From Ecdyonurus torrentis (Eukaryota; Arthropoda; Insecta; Ephemeroptera; Heptageniidae), in assembly GCA_949318235.1 (NCBI GenBank), contig OX439131.1, positions 31,650,950 to 31,714,949 on the forward strand: DNA of 64,000 nucleotides. Direction: 5' to 3'. The translations under genes were made by a program, and so were the position numbers. Positions 14,156-26,591 of the stretch are shown here, piece after piece. A model generated the notes under the pieces. It did not search any database, was not told the origin of the DNA, and saw only the letters and a program-made list of their open reading frames with translations. Position 1 is the first letter of the stretch; every line of letters begins with the position of its first letter.

Positions 14156-15350
14156 GTACTCATCTTAACTTTTTTTCCCCCCTTTAGGTAATATTAAAGT
14201 AAGACTTCTCTAAACAAATATTTACACTGTGAGTATACAAACTGAAAAAAATTAATAAAATACTTTATAATGTGTTATAAAATTGACGTATTATTAAAAT
14301 AATAAAGTTAAAAAAAAATACTAATAATAGAGAAATAAGAAAGTGTAAGCGTCTTAATATTGAAAGCAATCATCATTAAGGCGTGCTGAGAGATTGACAG
14401 AGCGATATTGGTTCATAAAATATGAGAACACATTAATTTTGCTTAACACATGAACGTATCAATTTATTGATATTGACCAAGTAAGAAATTCTGGCTGATA
14501 GCCAAGTAATAATAATAATGTTAAGTATTAAACGACACATACATACTTTAGGTCACAATGATATACGTCTTATTCAAATAAACTTTTACTTGGACACGTG
14601 ATGTTACGTCTACTCGATGTTTAATTAAAAATCTATCACGTATGTATACATCAGACTTTACAATGGAGTATTTATTGGATGTTATCAAGTTTTGGATTTA
14701 ATTTTCTGCATTTACCATAGCATCATAAAATGGTTGCAACCTTGGAGAAAATGTTTGGAGTTAATTATATTTTATATTATAATAAATTAGAAGATTTATT
14801 GAATAAAATATTTTTGTTTTTCCTCAATTTAAGGAAAATGTCAGGATATGTATATTATATATGACTGCTATAATGTAGAAGTTTTGTATTTTTCACAAAT
14901 TTGAAACGTAGCCAATATTAATAAAAAAAATGGTTTTTATGGTTAAAACTATTGTATTTTGTTATTTTTTTTTTAAAATTATTTTGGCTTTATTTTTCTT
15001 TGTACTAAGTTTGGATGTCTTTATAAACAAAAAAAAAATGTCATTATTATTTTAATAATAAAAAAAAATCCCGTACATCTTATTTTATTTTGCTGCTTTA
15101 TTATTGCAGGCAAACATATTATAACGCAGATTAATTTGAGTAATAAAAACAACAACTTAGCAACAAAAAAAAAAAATAATAATAATAATAAATAAAAAAA
15201 GTTTATCAATGAGAAAATAAAAGTTATAAACTTTGCTACATTGTTTTCCTTTATATTGATTCCCTATAGGGTTACCTTGAATAGCAAATAGATCAAATAA
15301 TTTCAACTTTTGAATAACATAAATCAAAAGTGGGTTTAGTTTGGATATAC
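14156..15350. other. AT-rich intronic stretch, nothing seen
   Basis: Short A- and T-runs only; ends at the exon 3 donor. Confidence 0.5.
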
Positions 15351-15634
15351 CTTGAGTGTGTTGAAGAAGCTGTGCGTTTTCTGCGCCATCGAGAGTCGCT
15401 CTGCGAGTTGGGGTACGCTGGTGGCCCCTGCCGCCTTTCCAGAAGACCCTGTGGTGAGAGGTGGTGTTCCGTCAGGCCCAATTGCACTGGCCAGCGTGCC
15501 ATCATGAGCTGTGGGTGAACTGAGCTCACTGGCAGATTTGGACAGTGGTCTAAGTAGAGGCCCTGCGCTCCCCTCACCACTACCACCCTCACCTGGGTCC
15601 ACGTCCGCGTCCGCGTTCAGCCGCGTCCTCGCCG
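15351..15634 (-). CDS. Internal coding exon (exon 3 of reconstructed minus-strand gene)
   Basis: A GC-rich island on the minus strand, bounded by an acceptor (…ATGGTTGCAG, AG at 15636-15635) and the donor AAG|GTATAT (GT at 15350-15349). The 284 bases open with two bases of a split codon and then give 94 clean codons. The peptide is an Asp/Gly-rich start (NADADVDPGEGGSGEG), then a Ser/Thr/Pro/Gly-rich middle with RPLSKSASELSSP, then a compact end, LAERLSMAQKTHSFFNTLK. The composition is that of a disordered regulatory region; SKSASELSS could be a kinase target. The opening phase matches the base left by exon 2, and the closing phase 0 matches exon 4. GC-rich codon use is very unlike the flanking DNA, which supports selection on protein. 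No family is recognised with confidence. Confidence 0.8.
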
Positions 15635-16512
15635 CTGCAACCATACGAAACAACACTCGTTAATTATATAGCCTTTGTCAACGCTTGTTACATACTGTAA
15701 ACATTTTTGCGCTAGTTACAAGGTTAAATAGATTTAAAACTTCTCCTGTGATAACAAACTAAAGACGTGGACGATGTACAGAAACTTTAGCTCTTTACTT
15801 ATCGTTAATACACATTGCATAACAGTGTATATAATAGTTAAAAACTTTCAACCCTTTGCAACATGTAAAAACACGAGGATGGATGAAGTTTGTATGATTA
15901 AAACTTAAATACAACTTCTAATATTACTTGAAGCTCAACAGACTATAGAGAAAAGAAACAATATCAATGAAAATATTGTTATCTTTATACAAATTTGAAT
16001 ATTAATTTACACATTATCAGGTTATTACCAAAACAGCAATGTGCTCTAAATAGTCTAAAATTGAAAGAAATCAAAACACAAAATTGTTAAATTTATATAA
16101 ATAAAACTATGATTAGAATTAAATTACTACTATAATTGTTACCGTCTCCAGAGAATTTTTGCCAAATATTGGAAACGTTGCTATTACTTTCTCAATTCTA
16201 CCTCAATTTCCTTACAAACATTTTTAACAAACACCTCAGGGTCAATGGTTAGATCGAATATCCAATAAAAACACATTTTGAAAGTTCAGAAAACGTATCC
16301 AAACGCCATAATATCGATTGCATTTCTCTGAGCTGGAAATTCTCAGCAATGTAAATACACGATGATGAACTTTCTTAAAGCGAATTCACATCACTAACAA
16401 AAACAAACATGTTGACATATATATTTTTTTATTTCATGAAATATATTTAAGACGTATTGTCAATACACTTTTATTTAATTGGTGAAATATTCCTTAAAAG
16501 CTAAACGTAACA

Positions 16513-16621
<109 letters not shown>

Positions 16622-17405
16622 CTATTATTATTTACACTACATGCAATACGTGAGTTGAGTAAACATTTTTTTATATAAAGAAAAGTAAAACAAAAATGAG
16701 TCCATTCATTAAAAAAAAAGTGCTAAATTGAAAAGTAAGGATAAAAACTTACAATTTTTCATATAATATTTTATAAAAAACTTATGTAAATAAACAAACA
16801 CCAGACTGCTGGTGCAACAAAGTTAAAAGAAAATGAGACGAGAAGCAAAAAGTAAGACTTTGATGCAGAAACAGAACGTTGTTATAATTTATTGTGCAGC
16901 CAGTTTTTTTAACTACTACAGAAGGCAAGCTTATTTACTTATTTTTTGTAACTTAAAAGAATTTATCATGCAAAACTTTTTTGTTTTGTATATAAAAAAC
17001 ATTCTCCTGTACACGTTAACACCTGAGTTGTATGTGAAAAATCTTAAAGTTGTATTTAACTTTTTATTTATGTAATACTTTCTGACAACATATTTAATAA
17101 AAGACAGTAAATTATAATTACCCTTTATTTTAGGTCAACAGTATTACGATTTGTTAGTTATAAAATCTGCAAAAGGTTTCAAATATATAATTATTTGATG
17201 CAGATCAATGTCAAAGATATAACATGAATACAAGTTGAAAATTAATTAATTGTTCTAACATAGTTTTAAAAAATAAAAGTTTTTGCAACTAGATATTTAT
17301 TTATTTTGTTATATTATTTTCTACTTTCAATTTTTCTTATACTTTAAAGTTGGCCGTGACTTTATATTTGCACACACAGAAAACGGTAAATAACGATGAA
17401 AAATA

Positions 17406-17651
17406 TTAGTTGTGTAGAAAGTCAATATTATCATCCCTGCATTGTCCAGACGAATTTTGTTGAAGTGCTTGGGGACGAAGGGAAGAGAAGGGATGAGCTG
17501 GAGGGACGAGGGTACATTTTGAAGCATCTGCTGCACGAATACGTGCTACCGTTGCTGATATCACAGATAAGCCAACAATAAGTCCAAGTAAAAGAATCGT
17601 GTGTGTATTCTCACTAAATATCCGAGCTATATATCTAAAAGAATGAAACAT
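17406..17651 (-). other. GC-richer open patch of unknown nature
   Basis: The minus-strand frame reads a hydrophobic start (HTILLLGLIVGLSVISATVA) and then SKCTLVPPAHPFSSLRPQAL. It could be read as a signal-anchor plus a short tail, but no splice donor or poly(A) signal is convincing. Kept only as a candidate. Confidence 0.2.
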
Positions 17652-17936
17652 TTACTCAAAAAAAAAAAAAAAAAAATCGTTAAATATTTAAGCAATTTCA
17701 CTGATTAATTGTTAAGAATCTGACATCGTATTATTTTCATTTTTATCCTAATTGCTTCAAGAAAATTGAGTGCTGAATTTAAATTTATAATAATAAGTAC
17801 TTATTGAATGTTACTAATCAAAATAATTATCAGTTACTTGTGAGTAGCATTACTTAATAATAATTTTCTTTCTTTAAATTTGAGCTCAATCGTAACACAT
17901 GCTTTTTTTTTTCAAGTCACAATAATTTGCAATGTT

Positions 17937-17938
<2 letters not shown>

Positions 17939-17991
<53 letters not shown>

Positions 17992-17993
17992 TA
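17939..17993. repeat. (AT)n microsatellite
   Basis: AT repeat with one slip near 17984. Confidence 0.9.
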
Positions 17994-20900
17994 ATTGAAG
18001 GAAAGAAGTAAGGAGTTTAAAAAAAATAAAAGAATTACTTTAACACGTAAGATAAAAAATTTCCAGTCTAGACATATATCTTAGTAAAGAAAAGTACTAC
18101 CATAGTATATACTATGGTACTACCAATGTTAAATAATGTTATTTTATTTAAAATGAAACAGTAATAGAATATTAAAGTAGTTTTATTTTTACACTTGCAA
18201 TAAAAATACTTATCTAGATTAAAGTTTAATGCAAAATGAAAATGCTCTTAATAAATATTATAATGTAATTCGTTTTGTAATAATTGAAATATCCAAAGCA
18301 TGTAATAAAATTCTCATCTTTTACATTATTAATTTTAACGATATAGCTTTTTTTTATGAAAAGCTAAAGCAATTTAAAATAAATCTTTAAAAAATAGGTG
18401 ATTTTTTCCTCTGAAAGCAGGTGTTCTGTTCCTTTATATTTTAATTATTGCTTTGTAGCTTATGTTTTTATGAAAGCAGAAGATTAATTATATTTTAGTT
18501 ATTACTATATTTGTTAAAATACATGAAATTGGTGATATAGAAAGATAAAAACACGAAAACGTCTAGATATATTTTATTTTAAAGAACATAGAAACATCCA
18601 GATATAACTTGAGTTTTTCTTAATTTTTTGTTCTTACTTTTAATGATATAAACTTTTGTAAGAATTTACTTGGCTCAAATACAAAATTTTCAATCAATAT
18701 AATATTCTATACAGGTTCATTAACACAGTGGGAGAGATGAAGAAGAATACGATATTAAATTTTATCATTAAATGATAAATTTAGACATAGAAATACGTTT
18801 ATAATTATATATATTTAATGTCACTTTAAATACTGAAATTTTCATAATAATAATTAACACTACGTAAAAACAAATTCTGATAGAAATAAATAATTCAAAA
18901 AATTTAAAATTCTAACCAATTGTTTTATAATATGATTTTTATCAATAAAAATTTAAATATTAACACGTCATCAAAAGCAAGAATAATTTAAAATTGTTTT
19001 CAAGATACATATCAAATTAGAAAAAGAAATTGATTTGTATTCTAAGTTTGTTTTGCCATCAGAATTATCTCTTTATCTCTTTACTTTGCATGATACTCAA
19101 AATAACCAAAAAAATGTTAAAGAATTAAGGTTTACTAATAAATTTGTGTTATGATAATAAGCACTATAATTTAAATGTGCTAAAATGTGATTAATAAAGT
19201 AAAAGAGATTTAGTTAATGGTTACATATAAATACTAAACGCTACTGTGATTCATGTGCCATACAAGTTTTTTTTTTTTTTTTTTTTTTTGCTTTTATGTA
19301 AAAAATAAATAAGTTAAATATTTATGAACACTAAGCTCAGTAAATAAAGAGAGAGAAAAGGTGTTGTTAAAATATAATCCTAAAAAAAAAATAATAATAA
19401 TAATAACAAAAAAACTTGTCATGCATTTTAACGCCTGCAATAGCAAGCGTGCGTCTCCCCTTGAGTTTTGAAAATGCGCAGTTATGTGACCCGCACGTAA
19501 GAAGTGCTGCAAATGTTGCCTAGATGCCAGGAGCTTTCTGACGTCATCGAACTACTTAGACTTGCAAAATAAAATTATTAAACTCTCAACTGCAGATGCT
19601 TTCTATTAAACCACTTTTTTGCTTATTAACGGGCAATAAATAATATGGAAAATTTATATAAATTGCTCTTGAATATTATATATTATTTTATAAAAATACT
19701 AGTTAAGTACGTAAGTAATTAGTATAATTTCATATTATAATTTCATTAGTATATTATTATTTTCAAGATGTTTAATAATATAGAAAAATGATAACGTAAT
19801 AGCTTGATAGATAGTAATATTTTATTGTACTCAGTAATACAATACAATCAGAACAAACAGTTTAAAAACGGAAGTTATTTTGACATTTCTGTTTTGTGAC
19901 TGTCGAACGTTGGTAGTAAGAGGCAAAAAATATGTCAATTACAGAGTAAATTGGTGCTCTTTGTTGTGAAAATACTGACATTAATGGAAAACTAAATATT
20001 ACTTGTTATTTCATTCATAAAATAAAATTTTAGTAATATTTATTTTATATTATCCTTTTTAAATATATTGTTCGGAAACATGAATATATTCTATTATATA
20101 TTGTAACTTAATATGTATGATATGTGTCATCAGTGTCATGTGTCAATAACAGAGTTTGAATATATTAAAACAATATTACTAAATGTAAAAATTGTTAACA
20201 AAATCTAAAAACTTTGATGCAATTATTCAATATAATATTATGACGAAATAATTTAGTACAAAATGCTCACTATGTAATAAGAAAATATACTCTTTAGTGT
20301 TATTCTCCATCTTAAAGTAAACATACATTTATATGCAAATATTCTAAGTTTAAATATGAAACTATTTACTTCAGTGTTACTGCTTGTAAATTGTAATTGT
20401 TTACTTTTATTGTAAAGAAGATCTTTCTTTGTTTATATATTAAATCTTTATATAGTAGTACATGCGATGTAATACATATGCAAACAAAGTTCTCGTAAAA
20501 TATTGATATTAAGCTTGCAATGTTAGGTGAATATTTAATTCAACAAGAAATTCTGTGTTAATTAATTGCTTCACTATTATTATTATTAATTAATTAAAAC
20601 TAAACATGACTAATTATTTACCTGAAACTGTTATTTATACGCGTGATTTCACAATGTTAAACAATTACATGCATGACTGAAAAAACATTCACTGCGAACG
20701 TTCACCAATCATAAATACATAAATGATGTATAATTAATATTATGCAAACACATTGTACACGCATAGCAAATCATTATTTTAAACTCATTTTTAGTAAATA
20801 TTTGATAGTAAAATTTTACTCTTTATTTATTTAATTCACAGCATTCAAAACTTAAAAGTTTATTTCGGAAACCACGTTTTCTCATTGTCGGTAAAGATAA

Positions 20901-21978
20901 AACGAAACTTTCATACTTTGTGTGTGTGTGTGTGTGTGTGTCAGACAACCCTTTTTAATTTTACGCACTGTCGTGTAAGTGTCAACAACATGAATACTGT
21001 GTGTTTTTGTTTATTTTTTCAAAGTTTGATATTTAAAAAAGACAAAAATCAGAATACTCCCTTTGTGTGACCACAAATAACAATATTTATTTGAAATTAA
21101 AATTAGTTATCATAGTAAAAAATAATAAACTTTATAATTAACAAAAATTAATTAGTAAAAAAACATACATACTGTCTAAACATTGAACAAAACATGTAGA
21201 ATAATAATAAGCTGCTGTAATGTTCCATATTTGTACTTCATTTTCTACGTTGTCATTTTGACAAGAGATATTGAGAGTCACCATACATATTGCTTTTTTT
21301 TATTTTATTTTTTGTTAACTCTACAAATTAGTTTAACACTGTGTATTGTGTTTGGATTTCATGTAAACCTTCAAAAGAAAACATAGATAGAAATGAGAGA
21401 AGAGTTAGTTGGTGGCCCACATGCCACAATCCGACTGACGAGTTTTGCTTTGCGCCCGTGTTAGCCGCAATTTTCACTATCTCTCTGAAAGTGAGAGTTT
21501 CTTCTTGTCTTACCCTCACAGCCAAGTAGTTGTGAGATTGTTTTCCGAGTTTTAGAGCAAACTATAGTAACATAATAAGCTTTAACTTAACATACATATA
21601 ATATGATACGACTGATGTTTCCTCTTACATTATTAACTTCATTGTAGTTATAATATGAACTTGTTAGGGTAACGTTTAGTATATTTGGCATCATTTTAAA
21701 ATTTTAATGCAATATTTATTCAGTTTTGAAAAAAAAAATCTAAATTTGTTTAATGATCTGATTTTTCATTTAAAAAATTTTTGAAGTCATCATTAATTAG
21801 CAGATTTTTTTTCGGACATGTTTATTTTGTGTACATTAAATAATGGCACTCATCAACAATGAAATATTTGTAACAGTTTAATTTGAAAAACAAACGTATT
21901 GTAACTAAAAGAACATTCATTTCAAAATTTTATTTTATATACAATCAAAATTATATTAGAAGATTTATAAAGTGATTC

Positions 21979-22959
21979 ATGGATTTAGAAGAAATAAATT
22001 TTATGGTAGGACCTGATGGTGAGAACAATCGCGACCGTGAGGCAGATGAAGAGAGGACTGCAGCAGCTCGGAGAGCTTTAGAGCAAACTTTATTTCCCCT
22101 GATCTTGCTGATAATCTTACTTCTATTGGGAAATTTCCTGTGGTGCTTTGTATTATTACATGCAATTGCAGTGAAATTCTTCTTAGGCTATGATCTTGCC
22201 TCAACCTTTTCCATCTTATTTCTCAATATAGGAGTATTATTCCCTCCAGTAACAGAAGTTCTTATTTACTCCATATATATTCTAATAGAAAGAGAAGCAT
22301 TTGAAGAATTTGAAAACATGTTTCCTGCATTTCAAGATGGACAAGGAGATTCAAAAAGACTACAGTTTTTTACTTGGAAAGAATTAAGTAAAATTTTATG
22401 GATGAAACGTATTAATATTTTCAAAACTATAAAAGAAAATATTAAACCAATAATATTATTTATTTGTGGAGTTATTTTAGTATGGGATATTGGTTTTAAA
22501 TTAAATGAATTATATTTACTATATTTTAACTTACCTCCTTCTTATAAATTTCTAATTATGGTTCTAATTTCGATAGTTGCCGTTAAATATGAGTATATTC
22601 CATATTACTTAGCAATGTTTTTAATGTTTGATTCATATTGTGAATTCCATACACCTGTAATATATACAATTGTTGCGCCAATAACATTGCTATCTCTATT
22701 ATTTTGGATACCACGAGCTCTTGGACTGTATTTTATATACAAGAAATCAAGAGAATTACAAGAAGAAAGAAGTGGGCATGCATTTCCAAGTATGCAGCGA
22801 GTAGGGAGAGTTGTAACAGGTCGTATTGCTGGAGATCCTGATGAACGTATTATATCTACGCTTATCCTGTTCATGAGGTGGTTGGAAACCACGGGACAAG
22901 TACAAAGAATTACTGATATGGGAATTGACCAGCTTCCCTTAGTTCACTTAAATGAATAG
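21979..22959 (+). CDS. Intronless gene for an unrecognised multi-pass membrane protein, 326 aa
   Basis: A single open frame of 326 codons, by far the longest non-repetitive frame here. The start is fixed by an in-frame TGA two codons upstream (TGA TTC ATG). Layout: acidic/charged N-terminus (1-36, with DREADEERTAAARR); hydrophobic spans near 38-62, 70-103, 155-172, 188-218 and 226-255; charged loop 104-154 (EREAFEEFENMF, then FTWKELSKIL); Arg/Gly-rich C-terminal segment 256-295 (KKSRELQEERSG, RVGRVVTGRIAGDPDER) and an amphipathic end. There is no signal peptide, so it is probably an internal-membrane or plasma-membrane protein with about five or six helices. It lies inside the 44.6-kb intron of the minus-strand gene, on the opposite strand. 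Lack of introns suggests an old retrocopy, a lineage-specific gene or a captured gene. Its codon use is AT-rich like the surrounding DNA. I do not recognise the family and give no function. Confidence 0.8.
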   Translation: MDLEEINFMVGPDGENNRDREADEERTAAARRALEQTLFPLILLIILLLLGNFLWCFVLLHAIAVKFFLGYDLASTFSILFLNIGVLFPPVTEVLIYSIYILIEREAFEEFENMFPAFQDGQGDSKRLQFFTWKELSKILWMKRINIFKTIKENIKPIILFICGVILVWDIGFKLNELYLLYFNLPPSYKFLIMVLISIVAVKYEYIPYYLAMFLMFDSYCEFHTPVIYTIVAPITLLSLLFWIPRALGLYFIYKKSRELQEERSGHAFPSMQRVGRVVTGRIAGDPDERIISTLILFMRWLETTGQVQRITDMGIDQLPLVHLNE

Positions 22960-22966
22960 AATTGAT

Positions 22967-22984
22967 AATAAAAGAAAAAATAAA
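22967..22984 (+). terminator. Poly(A) signals of the 326-codon gene
   Basis: Two AATAAA hexamers, at 22967-22972 and 22979-22984, starting 8 and 20 bases after the TAG stop. A T-rich stretch with TTGTTTTTTT follows at about 22990, as expected downstream of a cleavage site. The 3' UTR would be unusually short. Confidence 0.6.
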
Positions 22985-22989
22985 AACGT

Positions 22990-23280
22990 TGTTTTTTTAT
23001 TATACTTTATTTATATTTTTACTAACTAAATCGTATACTAAAATTTAAGGGTATGCAAAGTAAAATGAAAAACGTGACAGTATCTAGTAACATGAATAAG
23101 TGTAATTAACGAATTTTGATACATTGTGTCTTATAATTATTAACACAAAAAAGGGGAGAAAAAGGTTCAAAATGCTGTAATATATATATATATATAAAGG
23201 TATTTCTAATATTATATTTTACTTTCTAGATGTTTGCTCAGGACACCTCATTTGCAAGTGTCATAATATTTTATGAACAA

Positions 23281-23314
<34 letters not shown>

Positions 23315-23937
23315 ATGAACTCATGATAAAGTTTTTATTATTATTATTTTTGCTTTTATCATTTTTGTTTTTTCTGGTGAGTTTGTCCAATGTTAAATAT
23401 CATATTATATGGAAGCAGACACTTTTTGTTACGAGCATGTCGCTAAGGTCCGCAGGGCATGGAAAGAAAAGCTTCACAAAAAAGTTTCATCATTCGGTGA
23501 AAAGGGACGAAGTTAAGTTGATCATATAAAAAATATGCGCCAACGATGTTTTCATACCTTTTGTGCAATCAATAACGCCCACTCATGCATATAGATAACT
23601 ACTAAAACATGAAATTATTGACCATTTTTCTTTGACATATATAATTTTTAATTGGTTACGTATTGCAAATGATTAATGATGATTATATTAAATAGAAGTG
23701 CTGTATAGGTAATAAATGTCATAAAATTAATCGACTTTCTTCAAACAAAAACAAATTGGTATTAATATTTGCAATGAAATTATTCTTGATTTAAAATGTT
23801 ATCACAACATAGTAAATGTACCGTAAGCCAAAACTTTAACAAATAAAAATTTACTTATTATAGTAGCTTACACAATAAATGTAATATTATGCATAAATCA
23901 GCCTATTTCATATGTAATTATGTTGCAACACTGAAAA
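22990..23937. other. Stretch after the nested gene, no further gene seen
   Basis: Contains the poly(A) at 23282. The 23230-23529 frame is carried by Lys codons of that A-run. Confidence 0.5.
23282..23313. repeat. Poly(A) of 32 bases
   Basis: Lies about 320 bp after the 326-codon gene. It could be the tail of a retrocopy that included that gene, but no matching target duplication was found. Confidence 0.85.
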
Positions 23938-23948
23938 TTGACTGATAC

Positions 23949-24268
23949 AGGAACAACTGTTTTGAGACCCACTGACCACTTATGTTTACTCAAAATACGG
24001 AAAAGGAAGTGCTGGAAGAGGAAACCACGTGACGGTAAAAGTGTGAGAAAACTTGGTGCCAGCAGCAAGCTAGGCTTGAGCTACCTCCCACTTTTTCGTC
24101 ACGTGGTTTCCTCTTCCGGTCACCTCCTTTTCCGCATTTTGAGTAAACATAAGCGGCCACTATAAGCGATTTCGCTCACATACGCTTCCGTTTCGCATGC
24201 GCAGTACGTCGAAACGGAAGCGGATGTAAGCAAAATCGCTTATAGTGGGTCTCAAAACAGTTGTTCCT
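23949..24268. mobile_element. Foldback element split by a nested foldback element
   Basis: Outer ends AGGAACAACTGTTTTGAGAC (23949) and its reverse (to 24268). From 24162 to 24243 lies an inner hairpin with TATAAGCGATT and CGGAAGCG… arms around GCATGCGCAGTACG. The left arm is interrupted at 23974-24156 by another palindrome and resumes with ATAAGCG only after it. The outer element alone would be about 132 bp. Possible faint extension of the ends (ATTGACT on both sides). Confidence 0.7.
23974..24156. mobile_element. Inserted 183-bp foldback element with CCACT duplication
   Basis: The left arm ACTTATGTTTACTCAAAATA and the later GGAAGAGGAAACCACGTGAC are matched inverted on the right with a few changes. 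CCACT stands at 23969-23973 and again at 24157-24161, as expected of a 5-bp target duplication. The loop (about 24036-24090) is unrelated to the arms. Confidence 0.65.
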
Positions 24269-24299
24269 ATCCTATATTAGTCAATACGTCAATTTACTT

Positions 24300-26591
24300 C
24301 TTACGTTCATTGTGATAACTTCTTGTAATAGTAGACAACTTTTCTAACTAATAATTAGCAATTTTTCAATTGTTGCTAATACGTATAAAAATGATCACAT
24401 TGCTTTTCTTACGAGAAAACCTTAAATTCTCACTATATTATCAACAACAAAAATAATAAACAACTTGAAACTTGAGGAGTAATGTTTTGACTAAAAATAA
24501 TCAATATTTTGAGGAATCAAAATCACTGCAATTCTAAATCGTAAAATCCTAAATTCTAAATCCTTCCGGACATAAAAAAAGAAGCATCTTGAAATCTCCA
24601 ATACTTTGAAATTCTCCAAAGACTATAATATAACATAGCAACATACACAAAGTATTAAGTAGTGTATCCAGGTAGCAATATAATAAATACCCATGAGAGT
24701 TGGTATATCACTGACCTCAAAAAAACACAAAAGAAAATATATAACAAGGCTTGTATAATAAATATAACATTATTGAATTTTATATTGGATTGGGAATATA
24801 AAGTAATATAATATGTCATTTACTTCATTTTATGTATAGTATACTCTGGGGAATATGGGTAAAAAGAAAACCTTCTTAATTAGATTTTTTATGTCACAAT
24901 CTAGTCAAGGTTAAACGTTAGGAAGAGGACATTAAGAATGAGAAATAGGCTCGTTTATCTAAAGTAATTTTGTCACCTGATATCGTATTAATTTTAATTA
25001 AAATAGAGTAAGATACATAATTAATCTTCATATATTTATTATTTTTAAATTTAATGCCATCTATTTTTATTTTAAATTTTACTTAATTTTAGATTCATAA
25101 TAATTTCTAGATTTAAAATGTAATTCCACTAGATGTGCATGAAATAATAATGTAGCATCATGTTGGCAGCATTTCTTATTTGTAAGACTGTAGTATATAA
25201 TCTTGTTTAAGTTAAACTCTCCCTTCTTTATCACATTTTCACGTACTGTACGAGAATCAATTAAAATAATAGCTTTTATACTCTTTTTGTGTTTATAATA
25301 ATTTACTACTCACATTTTGTAAGTAATCTCTCAAGAGCTATAATGAGTTTAAATAGTAAAATATACGCTTATTCCAAAGTAGCGGACAATTAAATCTTTA
25401 ATGAATGTGGTTATATATATACGTGCACTATTTTATTTTCAATTAATTACCTTCTTTAGTTGTCAGTGGGAATTAAATTCTGTGTTTTATTCATATGGGA
25501 AGTTTAATGTTATGCCATTTTATAATTTTCTCTGCTTCATCAGTTTGTCGCAATTTGACTTAGACTTGTCGATGCATTAGAAAAAAAAATAATAAAATTT
25601 CTGTTTATTGTCATTATTTACATATATATTATTTATATGTGGTTTTGAGGTTTTGAAAAATAAAATTTTGGTGATAGCTCGTTTTATTTAAAACTTCATA
25701 ATTAAAACATTGTAACAGAACAAAAACAAGTCCCACTTGTTCATCATTGTTTTTATTTGGATATTTTCTTATTTTTTTTTTTCCAATTTTAGACTATTTA
25801 TTTTAAAGATAAGACTTATACTTTCTGTAAAAGGGTATATTTTAGTATGTTAAAATTGAGAGGGTTTTACAATTTTTAACAACGGCTCGGGTGATGTTTG
25901 ATATGCACACGTAACACGCATAATTTACTCCAGTTTTTTTAACCCCTTGTAAATCCATCCTAAAAGTCCACGTGGCGATCGATGCATATACATAGTGTGT
26001 GTGTGTGTGTATGTATGTGGGTGGCTTTTGCTTCAGGTGCGACGTTACAATAAGGCTTCGTCTCACTGACTCGGACCGTCCAACTCTCCATAATAGCAGC
26101 AGAGAATAAAAAATAATATATATATTTTAGTAGTAATAGCGTGTGCTTTTTGTGTTACATTTTTTTATTGTATTACAAGGGAGAAAAAGTAAGAGAATGT
26201 AATTTTCGTGGTGTATATAGTTGGTAATAAAAATATAAATTGTAATGCACGGTGTAAAGGGTAAAGAAAATAAAAAATGATAAGAACTTTCTTTTAATAT
26301 TTTAAAAATTAATAGTTAAAATTTTATAAATAACCAACGTTACATGTACATTTCAACTTTATACTCGTATTTTAATAGCTTGGTTTTATTACTTAATAAA
26401 AGTATTGACACAATTATACGATAAGACAACGTAATTTTGTTACTCCATGTCTGCAAGAAAATTAAACTGCTCTGTTGCTTCGCTTGTAAGTTTTAAGTGA
26501 TCGCAGATGTATCTAGTTACCTATTGTTCTATTCCTTGTCTTTATATGATATTAATAATGTAAACGTATTTCAACTTTACAATACAACACG
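24300..26591. other. AT-rich intronic stretch, nothing firm
   Basis: A short (GT)n near 25996-26010 followed by a less AT-rich 90 bp (to about 26100). No exon supported. Confidence 0.45.

Noticed and set aside
15293..15592. Alternative frames on both strands over exon 3
   Set aside because: Only the frame joined in phase to exons 2 and 4 keeps splice-site logic and a low-complexity protein-like composition.
18092..18124. Short perfect palindrome around ACCATAGTATATACTATGGT
   Set aside because: Short and AT-rich; too little to call an element or binding site.
22001..22892. Minus-strand frames inside the 326-codon gene
   Set aside because: Shadows of the long plus-strand frame.
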